Origin: Mastigamoeba balamuthi
Lineage: Eukaryota; Evosea; Mastigamoebida; Mastigamoebidae
DNA length: 64,000 nt
Assembly: GCA_902651635.1 (NCBI GenBank)
Contig: CACRSC010001923.1
Span: 1,182,780-1,246,779 of the forward strand
Reading direction: 5' to 3'
The notes under the pieces are model-generated. The model worked only from the letters and a program-made list of their open reading frames with translations, had not been told where the DNA came from and ran no database searches. The first letter of the stretch is position 1. Every line of letters starts with the position of its first letter. Both the position numbers and the translations under genes were made by a program. This document shows positions 35,817 to 45,521 of the stretch, in pieces.

Positions 35817-38800
35817 TGTCCCACGTCTCCCACCTCTCCACCTCGGGGGCCCCCGACTCTGCCTCGGTCCCTTCCCCCCCCCACCCACCAAGCCCCTCAG
35901 CGGTGCCCTCCTCGCTGACCCCCTCGCCCCCTCTGGCAGCAGGGCGCAGCGGACCCCGACCACCGCGGCCGCGCGCCCGACGGCCGTGCGAGCCAGCGGC
36001 TGTGGGACGCTGCTGCCCGCGGCGACATCCAGGCCCTCCGCTCCTGCCTCCGCGACGGCGCCGACCCCAACTTCATGGTCGGCCCCCCCTGGACACCCCC
36101 CTCTCGCTCCCTCGCCTCCCTCGGAGGTCTCGCTGACCGGCGTTGTTCTGGTTTGCTCTCCTCTGCCTTGCAGAGCGTGAGTGGCAGCTGCTCCCTTGGC
36201 GGGTCTCGTCCCTCCCCCAGTCGATTCTGGACGCGTCTCTGACGGGTGGGCGGCTGCCCTGTGCCTGGCGGTGGGTGGCCTGTGCCGCAACAGCGCGTGA
36301 GTGCCGCTCACCCCCACCCTCTGGCTTGGCGGTCTGTTTCGTGTTTGGAAAAATGACCCAAAAATGCTCCCAGGATGTGCGCCGTGTTTTTCCTCCCCAC
36401 CCCCTTTCCCGCAGGTTCATATTCGTGACGTATTGCGGGCACTGCACGTCTCTCAACGCGCGTGTTGACGGGGGGTCGATGCGTGCACTGGCTGGCTGGC
36501 TGGCTGGCTGTCCTCCACGACCAGGAAGTGCGCCAGTTGGTCTCCGTCTGCTCTGCCGACTGACGCGGTGGCCGCTTGTCTCTGGCGCAGTTGGTACTGC
36601 TGCCCCCTCTGTCGCGCTTTCTTCGCACTCCCAGCGCCAGTGCACCCGCCGTGTCTCACCGCCCGGCGGCTGCTTTGGCTGTGCTCCTCGTCTCTCCGGA
36701 TGGCAGAAAGTGCGTGTCGCACTTGCGGTGTTGTTGGTTCTCACACTCAACGCGTTTGCAGGCGGTGAGTTCCCTTGCTGTATCGGTTTTGTTGTCCCCT
36801 TTTGCCCACCCGCTGACCCGCCATTGCCACTGCTGCGCCGTCACCGTCTTCGCTGCAGAACGTACTGACACGCACACCTGCCCTCTGCCCCCTGCCCCCT
36901 GCGCTGCTGACTGACACTGCGTCGCGGGCAGACGGTACCTGCGCGCTTGGGAGGGCTGCCGTGTCTGACCCGCTGTTGCCCCGCAGACGCCGCTGCACCA
37001 GGCGGCCGCCAAGGGGTCTGTCGAGTGCCTCTCGCTCCTGCTCCAGTCGGGTGCCAACATCAACGCCCTGGTGTGTTTGCCTTGCCAGCCTTTCTGTGTG
37101 TTGCTCACCTCTCCTCTGCCAGACGGTACCAAGTTGCCCCTGCGTGATTCACTGCAACTGACACGTGTGCCCCCATCTCTTCGCTTGCGTCGATGGGCCG
37201 GTGGGCTGATCGCAGACGGTATTTTTTATTTTGCTTCTCCCCTCGTCGTGTCTGTCTGTGTTACACTGACCCGTTCGAGCAGCCAGTTGTGGTATGTGAA
37301 CCGCGCGTTGCATTGCGTGTATGTCGACGACTAACCGGGGGACTGCGCTTCTGTGCCGCTGCCGGCCTTCAAAGAAAGTAAGTAGCGCCTGCCTGTGCCA
37401 TCCGTGTTCTCATGCTGTGCCAGAAAGTGGGTACAACGGTTGCCGCTGTGTGTTGTGCCTGACTCTGTTGGCAGATCGTGAGTGCACACCACCCAGCACA
37501 CTCTTCTGTCGCGCCCGACCGCCCACTCACGGTCCACCGTTGTCATCGGCATCTGGCGCTGCTACCGCGTAGATCGTGCGGGTGTCCTCACTTCCGGTTG
37601 CTCTGACATCTGGGCCAACAGATCGTACGCAAGACAGCAAGTCAAACCGAGAGTAACTCTTTGTGCAGAGAGTGAGTAGCACATCTCCTCGTCCGAGTCT
37701 CTAACCTCGTTGCGCCCTGCAGGCTGTACGATACCCGCATTTTTTGCAATTTTGGGCGATTGACGACGAGGTCTCACCGAAATTGCTCGTTGGCCACCGT
37801 CGCCTTCTGCGAAACCGCCAGAGGGTGCGCTTGTTGTTGCCGCTCTTCTCATTGTGACACGCGCAGGACGTGAATGTGCGCTGCCCCCCGGTAGCTACAC
37901 TGAGCCTCACTGGCCTCTATAGGCGGTAAGTCCATGTCGGTGGGAGGGGGGCGGGGCACAGCGCACGCTCACGGCTTTTGTCCTCTGTCGCACAGACTGC
38001 TCTGCACTTTGCCGCTGTCGCCAAGCGCGTGCACGCGTACGTGTTCCTCGCTGCCATGGGCATCGATCAGTCAATCAAGGTACCGTATCGTAATTCGCGT
38101 TACCCGTTCCTCGCTCACGTGATGGGGGGGGGTCCAGAACGTACGCAACCACCGACGACGAGTCTGCGAAACACCCATAATTGGTGACGTTTCCTCCCAG
38201 CACGACGGGTACACGGCGTGGGATCTGGGCACGGAGAAGTTCCGCAAGAAGGTCAAGGCGATGCAGGAGCACCCGTCGGCGAGCGAGGCGAGCAGCCCCC
38301 TCGACTCGATCGACGACGACCGCTCCGAGCTGCTGGACGACGACGTCATGGAGACTGGTCCGCGCCGCCGCTCGACCTGCTCTCCCGTCTTAGCCACCAA
38401 CGCTCACGCTCCTCGGGGGGACTGTGGGGGAGCGCAGAGGTGGACGAGCTCACGGAGGTGGCCCGCGCCGAGCTGGGGTGCTCGCTCAAGAAGTACTTTG
38501 AGCTGTTCTTCTCGGACGGGTCGACGTTCTGGCAGATGTACCACGACGCCCGCGGCGACAAAGGCAGAGGAGCTCCCTCCCCTCCTCCCCACATGGCTGC
38601 TCATGCGCTCGCTGCTGTGTGCCGCAGACGTCTTCACGGGGCCGTGGCAGGAGCACCCCGTCTTCGGCAACGTGAGGGAGAAGAGATGTGCGGCCCCCTG
38701 CTCTCTTCGCGGCGAGGGGGGGGGGCGTAGTCCTCACCGTGCTGGCTGCGCAGTCAACGCGTCGGTGGAGGGCGTGCCGTTCAGCCCCTCGTCCTCGCGC

Positions 38801-39565
38801 TTCGAGGAGACGCAGCACTACACGATGACCGAGTGCGCAGTCCTCCCTCCCCCCTCTGCGCTTGCTTGCTGCTGACCCGTGGCGCGTGCGGCAGCGCGGG
38901 GCTGGTCGTCCAGATGCTGTCGACGCTGCTGGACATCCCCTGCGGCGACTCGTTCAGGGTCGAGACCGAGTTCAAGGTCTCCGAGATTGCCGCGGGCATC
39001 TGCCAGATGGTCGTCTGCACGAGCTGCCGCTGGCTCAAGAAGACCACGTTCCAGGGTGCTCTCGCAAGCTTGTGCCGGGTCGTGTGTGGCTGCACTCACG
39101 AGCCTCCGTCCCCCCGCCCACCCAACCCCAGGCCAGATCGAGTCGAGGACGATCAAGCAGTCGGAGCAGTCGTACGCGCTCTGGTTGAAGCTGGCCAGGG
39201 AGCACCTGGCGTCGTCGCTGGAGAGGGAGAAGGTGGGGGCTGGCACGTCCGCCGGTGCCTGCGAGGGCACGCCTGCCGGCAGCGCCAGCGCCGCTGGCAT
39301 CCCGGCCACCGCCAGCTCGGCGGTCCATTTGGTGGCGCAGGAGAGGCGCAGGCACAAGTCGAGCAAGCAGTCGAGGGTTCTGGAGAAGGAGAGGGAGAGG
39401 GAGAGGGAGGGCAGGGAGAAGGGTGCCAGGACAGACGCAGCGCACTCGGGGTGGGGGGCCGACAGGGTGCTGCTCGCCATCGTCACCGCCGTGCTGGCCA
39501 TGGTCGTCTACCGCCTCTACGTGATCGAGGCCATGCTCGCGTCCCTGCAGGTGCACCACAAGTGA
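35817..39565 (+). CDS. Ankyrin-repeat / VASt-domain membrane protein
   Basis: N-terminus MSHVSHLSTSGAPDSAS joins an exon with LWDAAARGDIQALRSCLRDG ADPNFM. Two exons of exactly 84 bp follow (36987-37070: TPLHQAAAKGSVECLSLLLQ SGANINAL; 37996-38079: TALHFAAVAKRVHAYVFLAA MGIDQSIK), then HDGYTAWDLGTEKF at 38201. After an acidic linker comes the VASt domain: LKKYFELFFSDGSTFWQMYH, GPWQEHPVFGN, FEETQHYTMTE and LVVQMLSTLLDIPCGDSFRV. The C-terminal part has a charged coiled coil (SRVLEKEREREREGREKG) and one TM helix (VLLAIVTAVLAMVVYRLYVI) before the stop at 39563-39565. VASt domains carry sterols at ER contact sites, usually next to a GRAM domain. No GRAM is visible here, so the ankyrin combination is unusual. 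Between the ankyrin exons lie the microexon-like chains described separately. Confidence 0.85.
36078..36986 (+). other. Chain of intron-sized units with AG-NNN-GT junctions, array 1
   Basis: Lies between ankyrin exons ending ADPNFM and starting TPLH. After a donor at 36078, acceptor-triplet-donor junctions occur at 36174 (AGC), 36294 (CGC), 36374 (GAT), 36525 (GAA), 36537 and 36591 (both TTG), 36707 (AAA), 36762 (GCG), 36859 (AAC) and 36932 (ACG); the downstream exon also begins ACG. The three GTRAGT-type donors (36177, 36297, 36765) each have CAG exactly three bases earlier. Units between junctions are mostly 38-117 bp with pyrimidine-rich 3' ends. The five junctions nearest the downstream exon would add L-K-A-N-T, the number of residues needed to complete the 33-residue ankyrin period. 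A TGGC tetranucleotide run is at about 36488-36510. Not every listed site need be used; 36525 and 36537 cannot both be. Confidence 0.7.
37071..37995 (+). other. Chain of intron-sized units with AG-NNN-GT junctions, array 2
   Basis: Lies between the exons ending GANINAL and starting TALH. Junction triplets are at 37123 and 37216 (ACG), 37283-37291 (nine bases, CCAGTTGTG), 37375 and 37424 (AAA), 37475, 37573 and 37622 (ATC), 37669 (AGA), 37723 (GCT), 37822 (AGG), 37867 (GAC) and 37923 (GCG). The four GTRAGT donors (37378, 37478, 37672, 37926) all have an AG three bases upstream. Units are 42-96 bp, and CTAAC branch-point-like strings occur (for example 37331, 37701). None of the triplets is a stop and all keep frame. 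The last five would encode R-A-R-D-A and again complete a 33-residue repeat. Confidence 0.7.
38138..38140 (+). other. Candidate 3-base microexon (AAC, Asn)
   Basis: Within the interval between exon end 38079 and exon start 38201, CAG at 38135-38137 is followed by AAC and the donor GTACGC at 38141. This divides the interval into introns of 58 and 60 bp. Adding Asn turns GIDQSIK + HDGYTAWDL into GIDQSIKNHDGYTAWDL. That is the standard ankyrin turn (x-x-N-x-D-G-x-T-A) and gives exactly 33 residues from TALH to TAWD; without it the repeat is one residue short. Confidence 0.75.
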
Positions 39566-39923
39566 CCGCCACGTGCCGGTGCCCTTCCCAGCAGACGATT
39601 CCAAGAAATGCATGCCAGTGGTGCAGCTTTCCGACCCACCTCATGTCTGGACATCCTTTGAGAAGAGACCAACCAGCCTTTTGGTCGGCACTGGGCAGTA
39701 AAAAAGATACAGAAGATATACAGCGGCCCAGAAGAAAAGATCCACAGGAAAATACAAAGAGGAAGTGCACCTTCTCTGCAGGCGAGGGGACGTGAGCGAA
39801 AGGGTGGCTTTCGTTTTGAGGGTTATTGCGAGGGGGGGCAGACGGTCTCTTTCCTCACGCGGCGGGGACAGGGAAGCAGAGTGCTAGCGATGTGTGGGGT
39901 GCATGGGGAGCGCTGGGGCCCGC
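39566..39923. other. Intergenic, convergent 3' ends
   Basis: 358 bp between the ankyrin-VASt gene and RPL7, which converge. It contains a short A-rich stretch near 39700-39760. No gene seen. Confidence 0.5.
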
Positions 39924-40877
39924 TCAGATCATGCGGCGGAGGAGGTTGTTCATCTTCTCCTCGCGGTTGCCGCAGTCGCCGCCCTCGATGAAGTGCTTGC
40001 CCTTGCCCTTGGACGAGTAGCCGCCGCGGGGCGAGCTCAGCTTGAAGGGCCAGAGGAACCTGTTGGCCTCCTTGAACGCGGGGCCGACAGTGTAGATCTC
40101 GTGGATGAGGTCCTCGATGCAGATGATGCCCTTGTGGCCCAGCGCGGCCTCGATGACGCGGTTGTCCGTCAGGCCGACGCGCTGCGAGCGCACCTTGCCG
40201 AAGCCGCGCTTGTAGATCAGCTCGCGGACCGTCTTGAGGTTCGGGTACCCGTACGCGATGTACGGCTCGACGAGGCGCAGCATCATCGTCGTCGCCTTGT
40301 TCAGGCGCACGAAGACGCCGTTCTGCACCTGGCGCAGGCGCAGCAGGCGCAGGATCTTGCGGGTGCGCGGGGCCACGCCGTTGATACCGCGGATGCGGAC
40401 CACGAACGCGAGCTTGGCGTCGGGCTCGCGGAAGAAGTGCCCGCTGCTGCGCGCGGTGCGGCGCATGTGCACCAGCTGGCGCTCGGCCTTGGCGTACTCC
40501 TGCACGTACGACTCGGCGCGGCGGAACATCGTCAGGCGCTTGGCCTTGTTCTGCTTCCTCCTCACACTGCGCGTTTCGCCCGGCGTTGACATCAGCAACC
40601 GCGCCGCCAAAATATCTTCTCTCCCTTCTCTCCTCAAGAGGGGGGAGAGGCGAAGCCGAGGGCGCACATGAGGCGCTCCTTCCGGGACGGAGCCTTGCTC
40701 TTGACAGCCTTGGCGTCGGCCTCCTTCTTCTGGAGGGACTCGGGCTTCGGGACGGCGGCCCTGGTTGAGAAGCGCAGGAGAACCGTCAGGAGACGCGGTG
40801 CGAGGAAGGGAGAAAGGGCGGCGGGCGACGGGGCCGCCGCAGGGGTGGGGAGGGCAGAGGACGCACGGGGCGGACAT
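39924..40877 (-). CDS. RPL7: 60S ribosomal protein L7 (uL30)
   Basis: Three exons. The first is tiny (MSAP, ATG at 40877). The second gives [20 protein letters not shown] and [10 protein letters not shown]. After an intron at about 40570-40655 the long last exon reads [160 protein letters not shown] and RMI, with the stop at 39924. All the core uL30 motifs are present, so it is a functional large-subunit protein. It is divergent from RPN7 across 366 bp. Confidence 0.97.
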   Translation of the reverse strand: MSAPCVLCPPHPCGGPVARRPFSLPRTASPDGSPALLNQGRRPEARVPPEEGGRRQGCQEQGSVPEGAPHVRPRLRLSPLLRREGREDILAARLLMSTPGETRSVRRKQNKAKRLTMFRRAESYVQEYAKAERQLVHMRRTARSSGHFFREPDAKLAFVVRIRGINGVAPRTRKILRLLRLRQVQNGVFVRLNKATTMMLRLVEPYIAYGYPNLKTVRELIYKRGFGKVRSQRVGLTDNRVIEAALGHKGIICIEDLIHEIYTVGPAFKEANRFLWPFKLSSPRGGYSSKGKGKHFIEGGDCGNREEKMNNLLRRMI

Positions 40878-41243
40878 CGTGGTGCTAGGCGGATAAGGGA
40901 CCCCTCGGAAAAGAGACAAAGCCACACAGAGGAAAAGAACGAGGCGCCGAAAACCCGCACAGCGCGCACCTCAAGACGTCACGATTGACGCAATCTCCAC
41001 ATCATCCGATGGAAGATTTTTCGCGCGGGGGCCGCGGAGATTTTTTCGCCTCCCCCCATGGCCCGAGCGGGACCCCTTGGCCCCGGCGCGCGCGCCCGTA
41101 CAGCCACAACAACAAAGGAACAACTCATAATTTCTCGTGAGATTTTCCCCTCTCCCTCCAATTCAAACAAAGGAGAGAAGGTTTCTCCGTGTCACCTTCG
41201 CAAGCGCGTCCCGTCCCCCCGCCACAGAGAAGAGAAGAGAGCG
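40878..41243. promoter_or_regulatory. Divergent promoter region, RPL7 / RPN7
   Basis: 366 bp between two gene starts facing away from each other, so it must serve both. It includes a pyrimidine-rich, AT-containing stretch at 41128-41185. No defined factor site is recognisable. Confidence 0.5.
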
Positions 41244-42797
41244 ATGGAGGTCGAGTGGGTTGAGGAGGGCGCCAGCACGGCCGAGCGCGTGCCCGACATG
41301 GCGACCGTGCAGCAGAGGTTCGTCCTGGCGGCGCCCGCCGAGGTCTTCAGCGACGCCGAGCGCCAGGCGGCGCGCGAGGCCCTGATGGCCCGCGTGCGCG
41401 AGCAGAAGCAGGCGCCGCTCTACGCGGCGCTCTGCGAGCAGTTTGGGTGGGCGAGGGACGAGGCGCTCTACGCGCAGCTGGCCAAGGACAACGCAGACAC
41501 CCTCAAGCAGCTCGACGACAAGATCAAGGGTACGTACCCCCCCAGCGCACTCCTTCTGTGGCACCCTCGTCGCTGCCCCTCCTTGGATTCGGGAGGGAGA
41601 GGGGATTGGGGGTTCTCCAAGATTGAATTGGCACAACACAATACACCGAACAAACGACAGCACAGCAAGCCCCTGCCCTACACAAGCGCGCCGCCTCGTT
41701 CTTACACAATGAATGAAACGAAATCCCGTTTCCCGGAATCCCGCCGTGCCTGCGTTGACGCCACGCTCGTCGCGAAAATTACGCAACCTCACGTCAACGC
41801 CGGCAAATCCCCCCCCCAACAAAAGACGCCGAGGAGAACCTGGGCGAGACGGAGATCCGCGAGGCCCTGCTGGCCAAGGCCAACTTCTTCTGCCGCACGG
41901 GCGACAAGCAGCGCGCGCTGGACGCGTTCGCGGCGACCGAGGCCAAGACGGTGGCGCTGGGCCAGCGGCTGGACCTGATCTTCACTCAGATCCGCCTGGG
42001 ATTCTTCCACGCGGACCCGTCGCTGGTCTCGCGCTCGATCGAGCGCGCAGACGCGCTGCTCGAGGCCGGCGGCGACTGGGACCGCCGCAACAGGCTCAAG
42101 GTCTACCGCGGGAGCAGGGCCCTCTTTGGCCGCCGCGACTTTGCAGAGGCCGCCGAGCAGCTGCTGGGCGCGCTCAGCACGTTCACCTGCTACGAGATGT
42201 TCGACTACGCACGCTTCACCAAGGTCGCCGCCGGTTCGCGACGCTTCTCCCCGCGCGCGCGCTGCTCCCCGGGCACTGACCGACCGCGTGGCGCGAGCAG
42301 TGAGCGCGCTGCCGGGGCTGCCGCGCTCGGAGATGCGCTCGAAGATCGTCGAGGCGCCAGAGACGGCGGCGGCGGGCGTCAGCGGGCACCCGGCCGTCGA
42401 GCTGGCCAACGCGCTGGCGCGCTGCGACTACGGCTCTGTGCTGGGCGCGCTGCTGCGCACGGGCGAGGAGATGCGCCGCGACTGGCTGCTGGCGCCGCAC
42501 GCCGACTACGTCTGCCGCGAGGTCCGCGTGCGGGCCTACGCGCAGCTGCTCGAGAGCTACCGCAGCGTGCAGCTGGCCAGCATGGCCCGCGCGTTCGGCG
42601 TCAGCGCCGAGTTCATGGACCACGAGCTGGCGCGGTTCATCGCGCTGGGGCGCCTGCACTGCAGCATCGACCGCGTCGGCGGCGTCGTCGACACCAACAG
42701 GCCCGACTCGCGCAGCGCCATGTACCAGTCGATGATCCGCCACGGCGACGCCCTGCAGGCCCGCGTCCAGAAGCTCGCCCGCCTCGTCGTCGTCTGA
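41244..42797 (+). CDS. RPN7: 26S proteasome regulatory subunit RPN7 (PSMD6)
   Basis: Lid subunit of the 19S proteasome with TPR-like helices and a PCI domain. Exon 1 reads MEVEWVEEGASTAERVPDMA, LYAALCEQFGWARDEALYAQ and NADTLKQLDDKIK. A long intron (about 41528-41824) leads to AEENLGETEIREALLAKANF, FCRTGDKQRALDAFAATEAK, IFTQIRLGFFHADPSLVSRS and FAEAAEQLLGALSTFTCYEM. After a short intron near 42230-42300 the PCI part follows: EMRSKIVEAPE, YVCREVRVRAYAQLLESYRS, VQLASMARAFGVSAEFMDHE and LHCSIDRVGGVVDTNRPDSR, ending KLARLVVV with the stop at 42795-42797. Length and motif order match PSMD6. With RPN10 and the PIP30-like gene it is the third proteasome-related gene in 38 kb, probably by chance. Confidence 0.95.
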
Positions 42798-43300
42798 GAG
42801 CAGAGCGAGCGCCTGCGCGTGCTCTGCTCTGCTCCTGCGCGGGTCCTCTCTCTCTCCGCCCCCCTCCCCCGGCACTCGCGCGGCTGCAACGTCGGCGAGA
42901 GACGTGGCTGAACAGCAGAAACGCTGCCTTGCCCGTGGAGCGTTGCACCGCACGTTGGCCTGCTGCTCTTCAACCGCGCGTTGCGTGCGCAAAGAGCTCT
43001 TAGTTGCGGCACTGGTCACAGCTGACCCGCTTCGGGCGATTGCTGGTCGGGGGTGAATGCTGGGCGGGCTCGTTGCACTCTGTGTGTTTCCGCAGTGCTG
43101 AAGATAGATACTGGATGCCCAAATGGCCCACAGCCAGTCGGTACACCTGGTCGTCGAGGACCCACCCCGCCCCTGCCACCGGGTCAAATGATAACGACAC
43201 AGTGCGCACACTCCTCCACAGGGGTTCACGTGCTCTGATATCCTGCACCGAAATCAACTGAAGAGCAGTGGTATCTGAGGCTCTTTTGTTTTCGGGAGAG
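42798..43300. other. Intergenic, no gene recognised
   Basis: About 500 bp after RPN7. It has a CT-rich stretch just after the stop codon. Only short frames are open, and no protein similarity can be supported. It may contain the former promoter of the decayed NTPase gene that follows. Confidence 0.45.
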
Positions 43301-45521
43301 CACATGAGCGACCCCATAGCCCCCAGGAGCGCTGAGGGGTGCCCAGCAGCGCAGAACCTGCCTTCCGCGAGTGCGCGCGATGAGCTCATTGTGGAGTTAA
43401 GCGGCTCCGTCAAGGGAGGAGGTCCCATGGTCTTTGATGACTGGCAAACCCTCGTCCCTGGCTCAGCCCACCTCCACGAACCCCCACCAGCTGCTCTCCA
43501 CAGTACGACACAGGACTTAGAGGCTCTCAACAAGCACACATTAATCACCAGCCCCTGCTGTGTGTTCTCTGTTGGTCTCTGCTCTCTCTCTGTGGCTGCT
43601 CCCAATTGCCTTGCAGCAGACTGCAAGAGGGGCAGAGAATGGCTGGAGGGCCACTCGTCCAGGTCGAGGCCGCACCACTAACCTCTGTATGCTGACGTCT
43701 GCGAGTGCGCCCGCGAGTTCAACCAGAAGCTGCATGCACTGCGAGCGGCCCAGGGCGAGCTGCTGGTGGCCAGCATGGGTGAATCCGTTCTGCTGCCCAT
43801 CCACCGCCTCCTCCTCGACTCGCCACACGGCCGCTTCAGGCCCGCTGATCCGTGGGACCCCCAGCACGTCGCCGTGGTGCTGCGCAAGTACACTAAGCAG
43901 CTCCTTGTGTTCCTCTGTGATGGCAAGACCAGAGGGGTGCTCATGCACGGACCCCAGGGCACCAGCAAGTCACACATGCTGTACCACACTGTCTGTGTGC
44001 TCCGGGCCGACCTGTGCAACAGGGTCGTCTACGTCTCCGACTGCGGGAGCTGGGCGACAGAGGGCAACCCATTCAGGTTCCTTCTGTTGGCTGTCGCGGA
44101 TGTATTCTGTGAGGACCCTGAGGTCATCACCGCCATGCCGACCCTGCATGAGACCTCCTACATGTGCAAGCATCCAACAGACTTTGTTAACTTCTTTCAC
44201 TTGGAGTACTGCGAGTCTCGTGGCCTGTGGCTCTTTGCTGTGTTTGACCAGCATGACGGCCTCAGGCCAGACCAGTGAGCCCAGCTGCTGTTTGGGCTGT
44301 CCGAGTGGCTCCTGATGAGATGGATCTGCTCTGCACTGTGCATCCTGTCAGCTACGGATGATAACAGGTTCTTCTACCTTGAGATCATGGCGGACGAGGG
44401 GTGGCCCCAGCTGGTCTTCAATCCCGGCTACACTGACGCTGAGCTCGCGTCGTGGTGCTCCACCAATGGGCTGTCCTCTTCTGGCGATGACCCTTTGCTG
44501 GACGACGTGCTGATGTGGACGTCCTCAGTGCCCTACGACCTGAGCCTGTGGCTCGAGAAGTTCGAGCCTCTCAGGGCCAAGCTTGGGCCCATTACAGCCC
44601 CGTTGCAGTGCTTGAATGGGCCAATGTGATCCAGATATCGCTCGAGCTCTTCAAGTCAGAGCATCTGACCACTTTCAGTGTGCAGCATAGGAGGTTTTAC
44701 GCTGAGTACCTGCAAATAAGGACTTGGCGTGAGACACTTCCATCACAATGATCCTTGGTCTCCCACTACCCACGGCGTACCTGTTCAACAAGCACCTCAT
44801 GTTCAGAGAGGGAAACTGTTTATGGCCACTGACACATCTTGCTGGCCAGTTGCTCAGCTGTTACTGGGAGCCACAGGCTTCTGCTGCCATTGAGACAGCC
44901 ATAGGATCTGTCTTCTTGTGGATTTGGTCATACAGCAACAACACCAAGGGCCATGTTCTGAAGACGTATATTCACAGACAGCTGACAATCATGAGTGTTG
45001 TATGTGTGGGATTCACACTACCTGAATGCTCATTAGCTTGCGACACCACAGACAAGATCAGAAAGGCAACAACAGTACTACACTTCACAATTGGCCCGTA
45101 TGCAACCTGTGTTCTATCAGGGAACTCCCTTCCTGTGGCCATGTACTGGAGGCAGCCAACACTCTTTCTCCTGAATAACTCAGACTACTCGTGGTTCAAC
45201 CTGCTCATTTGGAATGGTCAATGCCTCATTGCAATGAAGATCATCCTTGCTGCTGCAATGCATAAAGGCATCATCACACAGGAGATGCATGACAAATGGT
45301 GCAGTGTCTTACCCACCGGGAAGCAGAATATACAGTTCCTCTGGGTCGTTCCTGATGGGCATTATAATGGCAGTTCAGAAATAAGATTACGTGATCACCG
45401 AAATTCCATCTTACTGGTCCAATCGAAGGGCTTAGTTTATTTGTTTTCCCCTAGTGTGAATATTTCAGAAATAGATATATTTACACAGCAATTGGCAGTT
45501 TCCGGAATGAAAGTGACATGA
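43301..45521 (+). pseudogene. Crinkler/RHS-type P-loop NTPase, decayed
   Basis: A family-like frame is visible but broken. From about 43680 it reads YADVCECAREFNQKLHALRA, SVLLPIHRLLLDSP, the P-loop GVLMHGPQGTSKSHMLYHTV and a Walker-B-like RVVYVSDCGSWA, then LWLFAVFDQHDGLRPDQ. It is interrupted by in-frame stops at 43679-43681 (TAA) and 44276-44278 (TGA). Pieces further on include ATDDNRFFYLEIMADEGWPQ, a frame change near 44620, LTTFSVQHRRFYAEYLQIR, a stop at 44751, and a last open frame (44748-45521) with YLFNKHLMFREGNCLWPLTH and LFLLNNSDYSWFNLLIWNGQ. This order (GPxGxGKS, V-Y-I/V-x-D-C, F-D-Q-H-x-G-L, a C-terminal W-N-x-x-C-L) resembles Crinkler/RHS-like NTPases found in oomycetes, fungi and protists. 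Multiple lesions make a pseudogene likely. The left boundary is uncertain. Confidence 0.65.

Noticed and set aside
36488-36511. TGGC tetranucleotide run as a regulatory repeat
   Set aside because: Short simple repeat in an intron-like unit; nothing indicates a function beyond slippage.
36096-36914. Protein-like frames inside the ankyrin gene arrays
   Set aside because: They cross many strong donor and acceptor sites and show no similarity to anything. The interval is better explained as spliced-out units.
43301-45521. Reading the decayed NTPase region as several intact small genes
   Set aside because: The pieces follow one another in the order of a single Crinkler/RHS-like protein, so stops and frame changes are more likely lesions.
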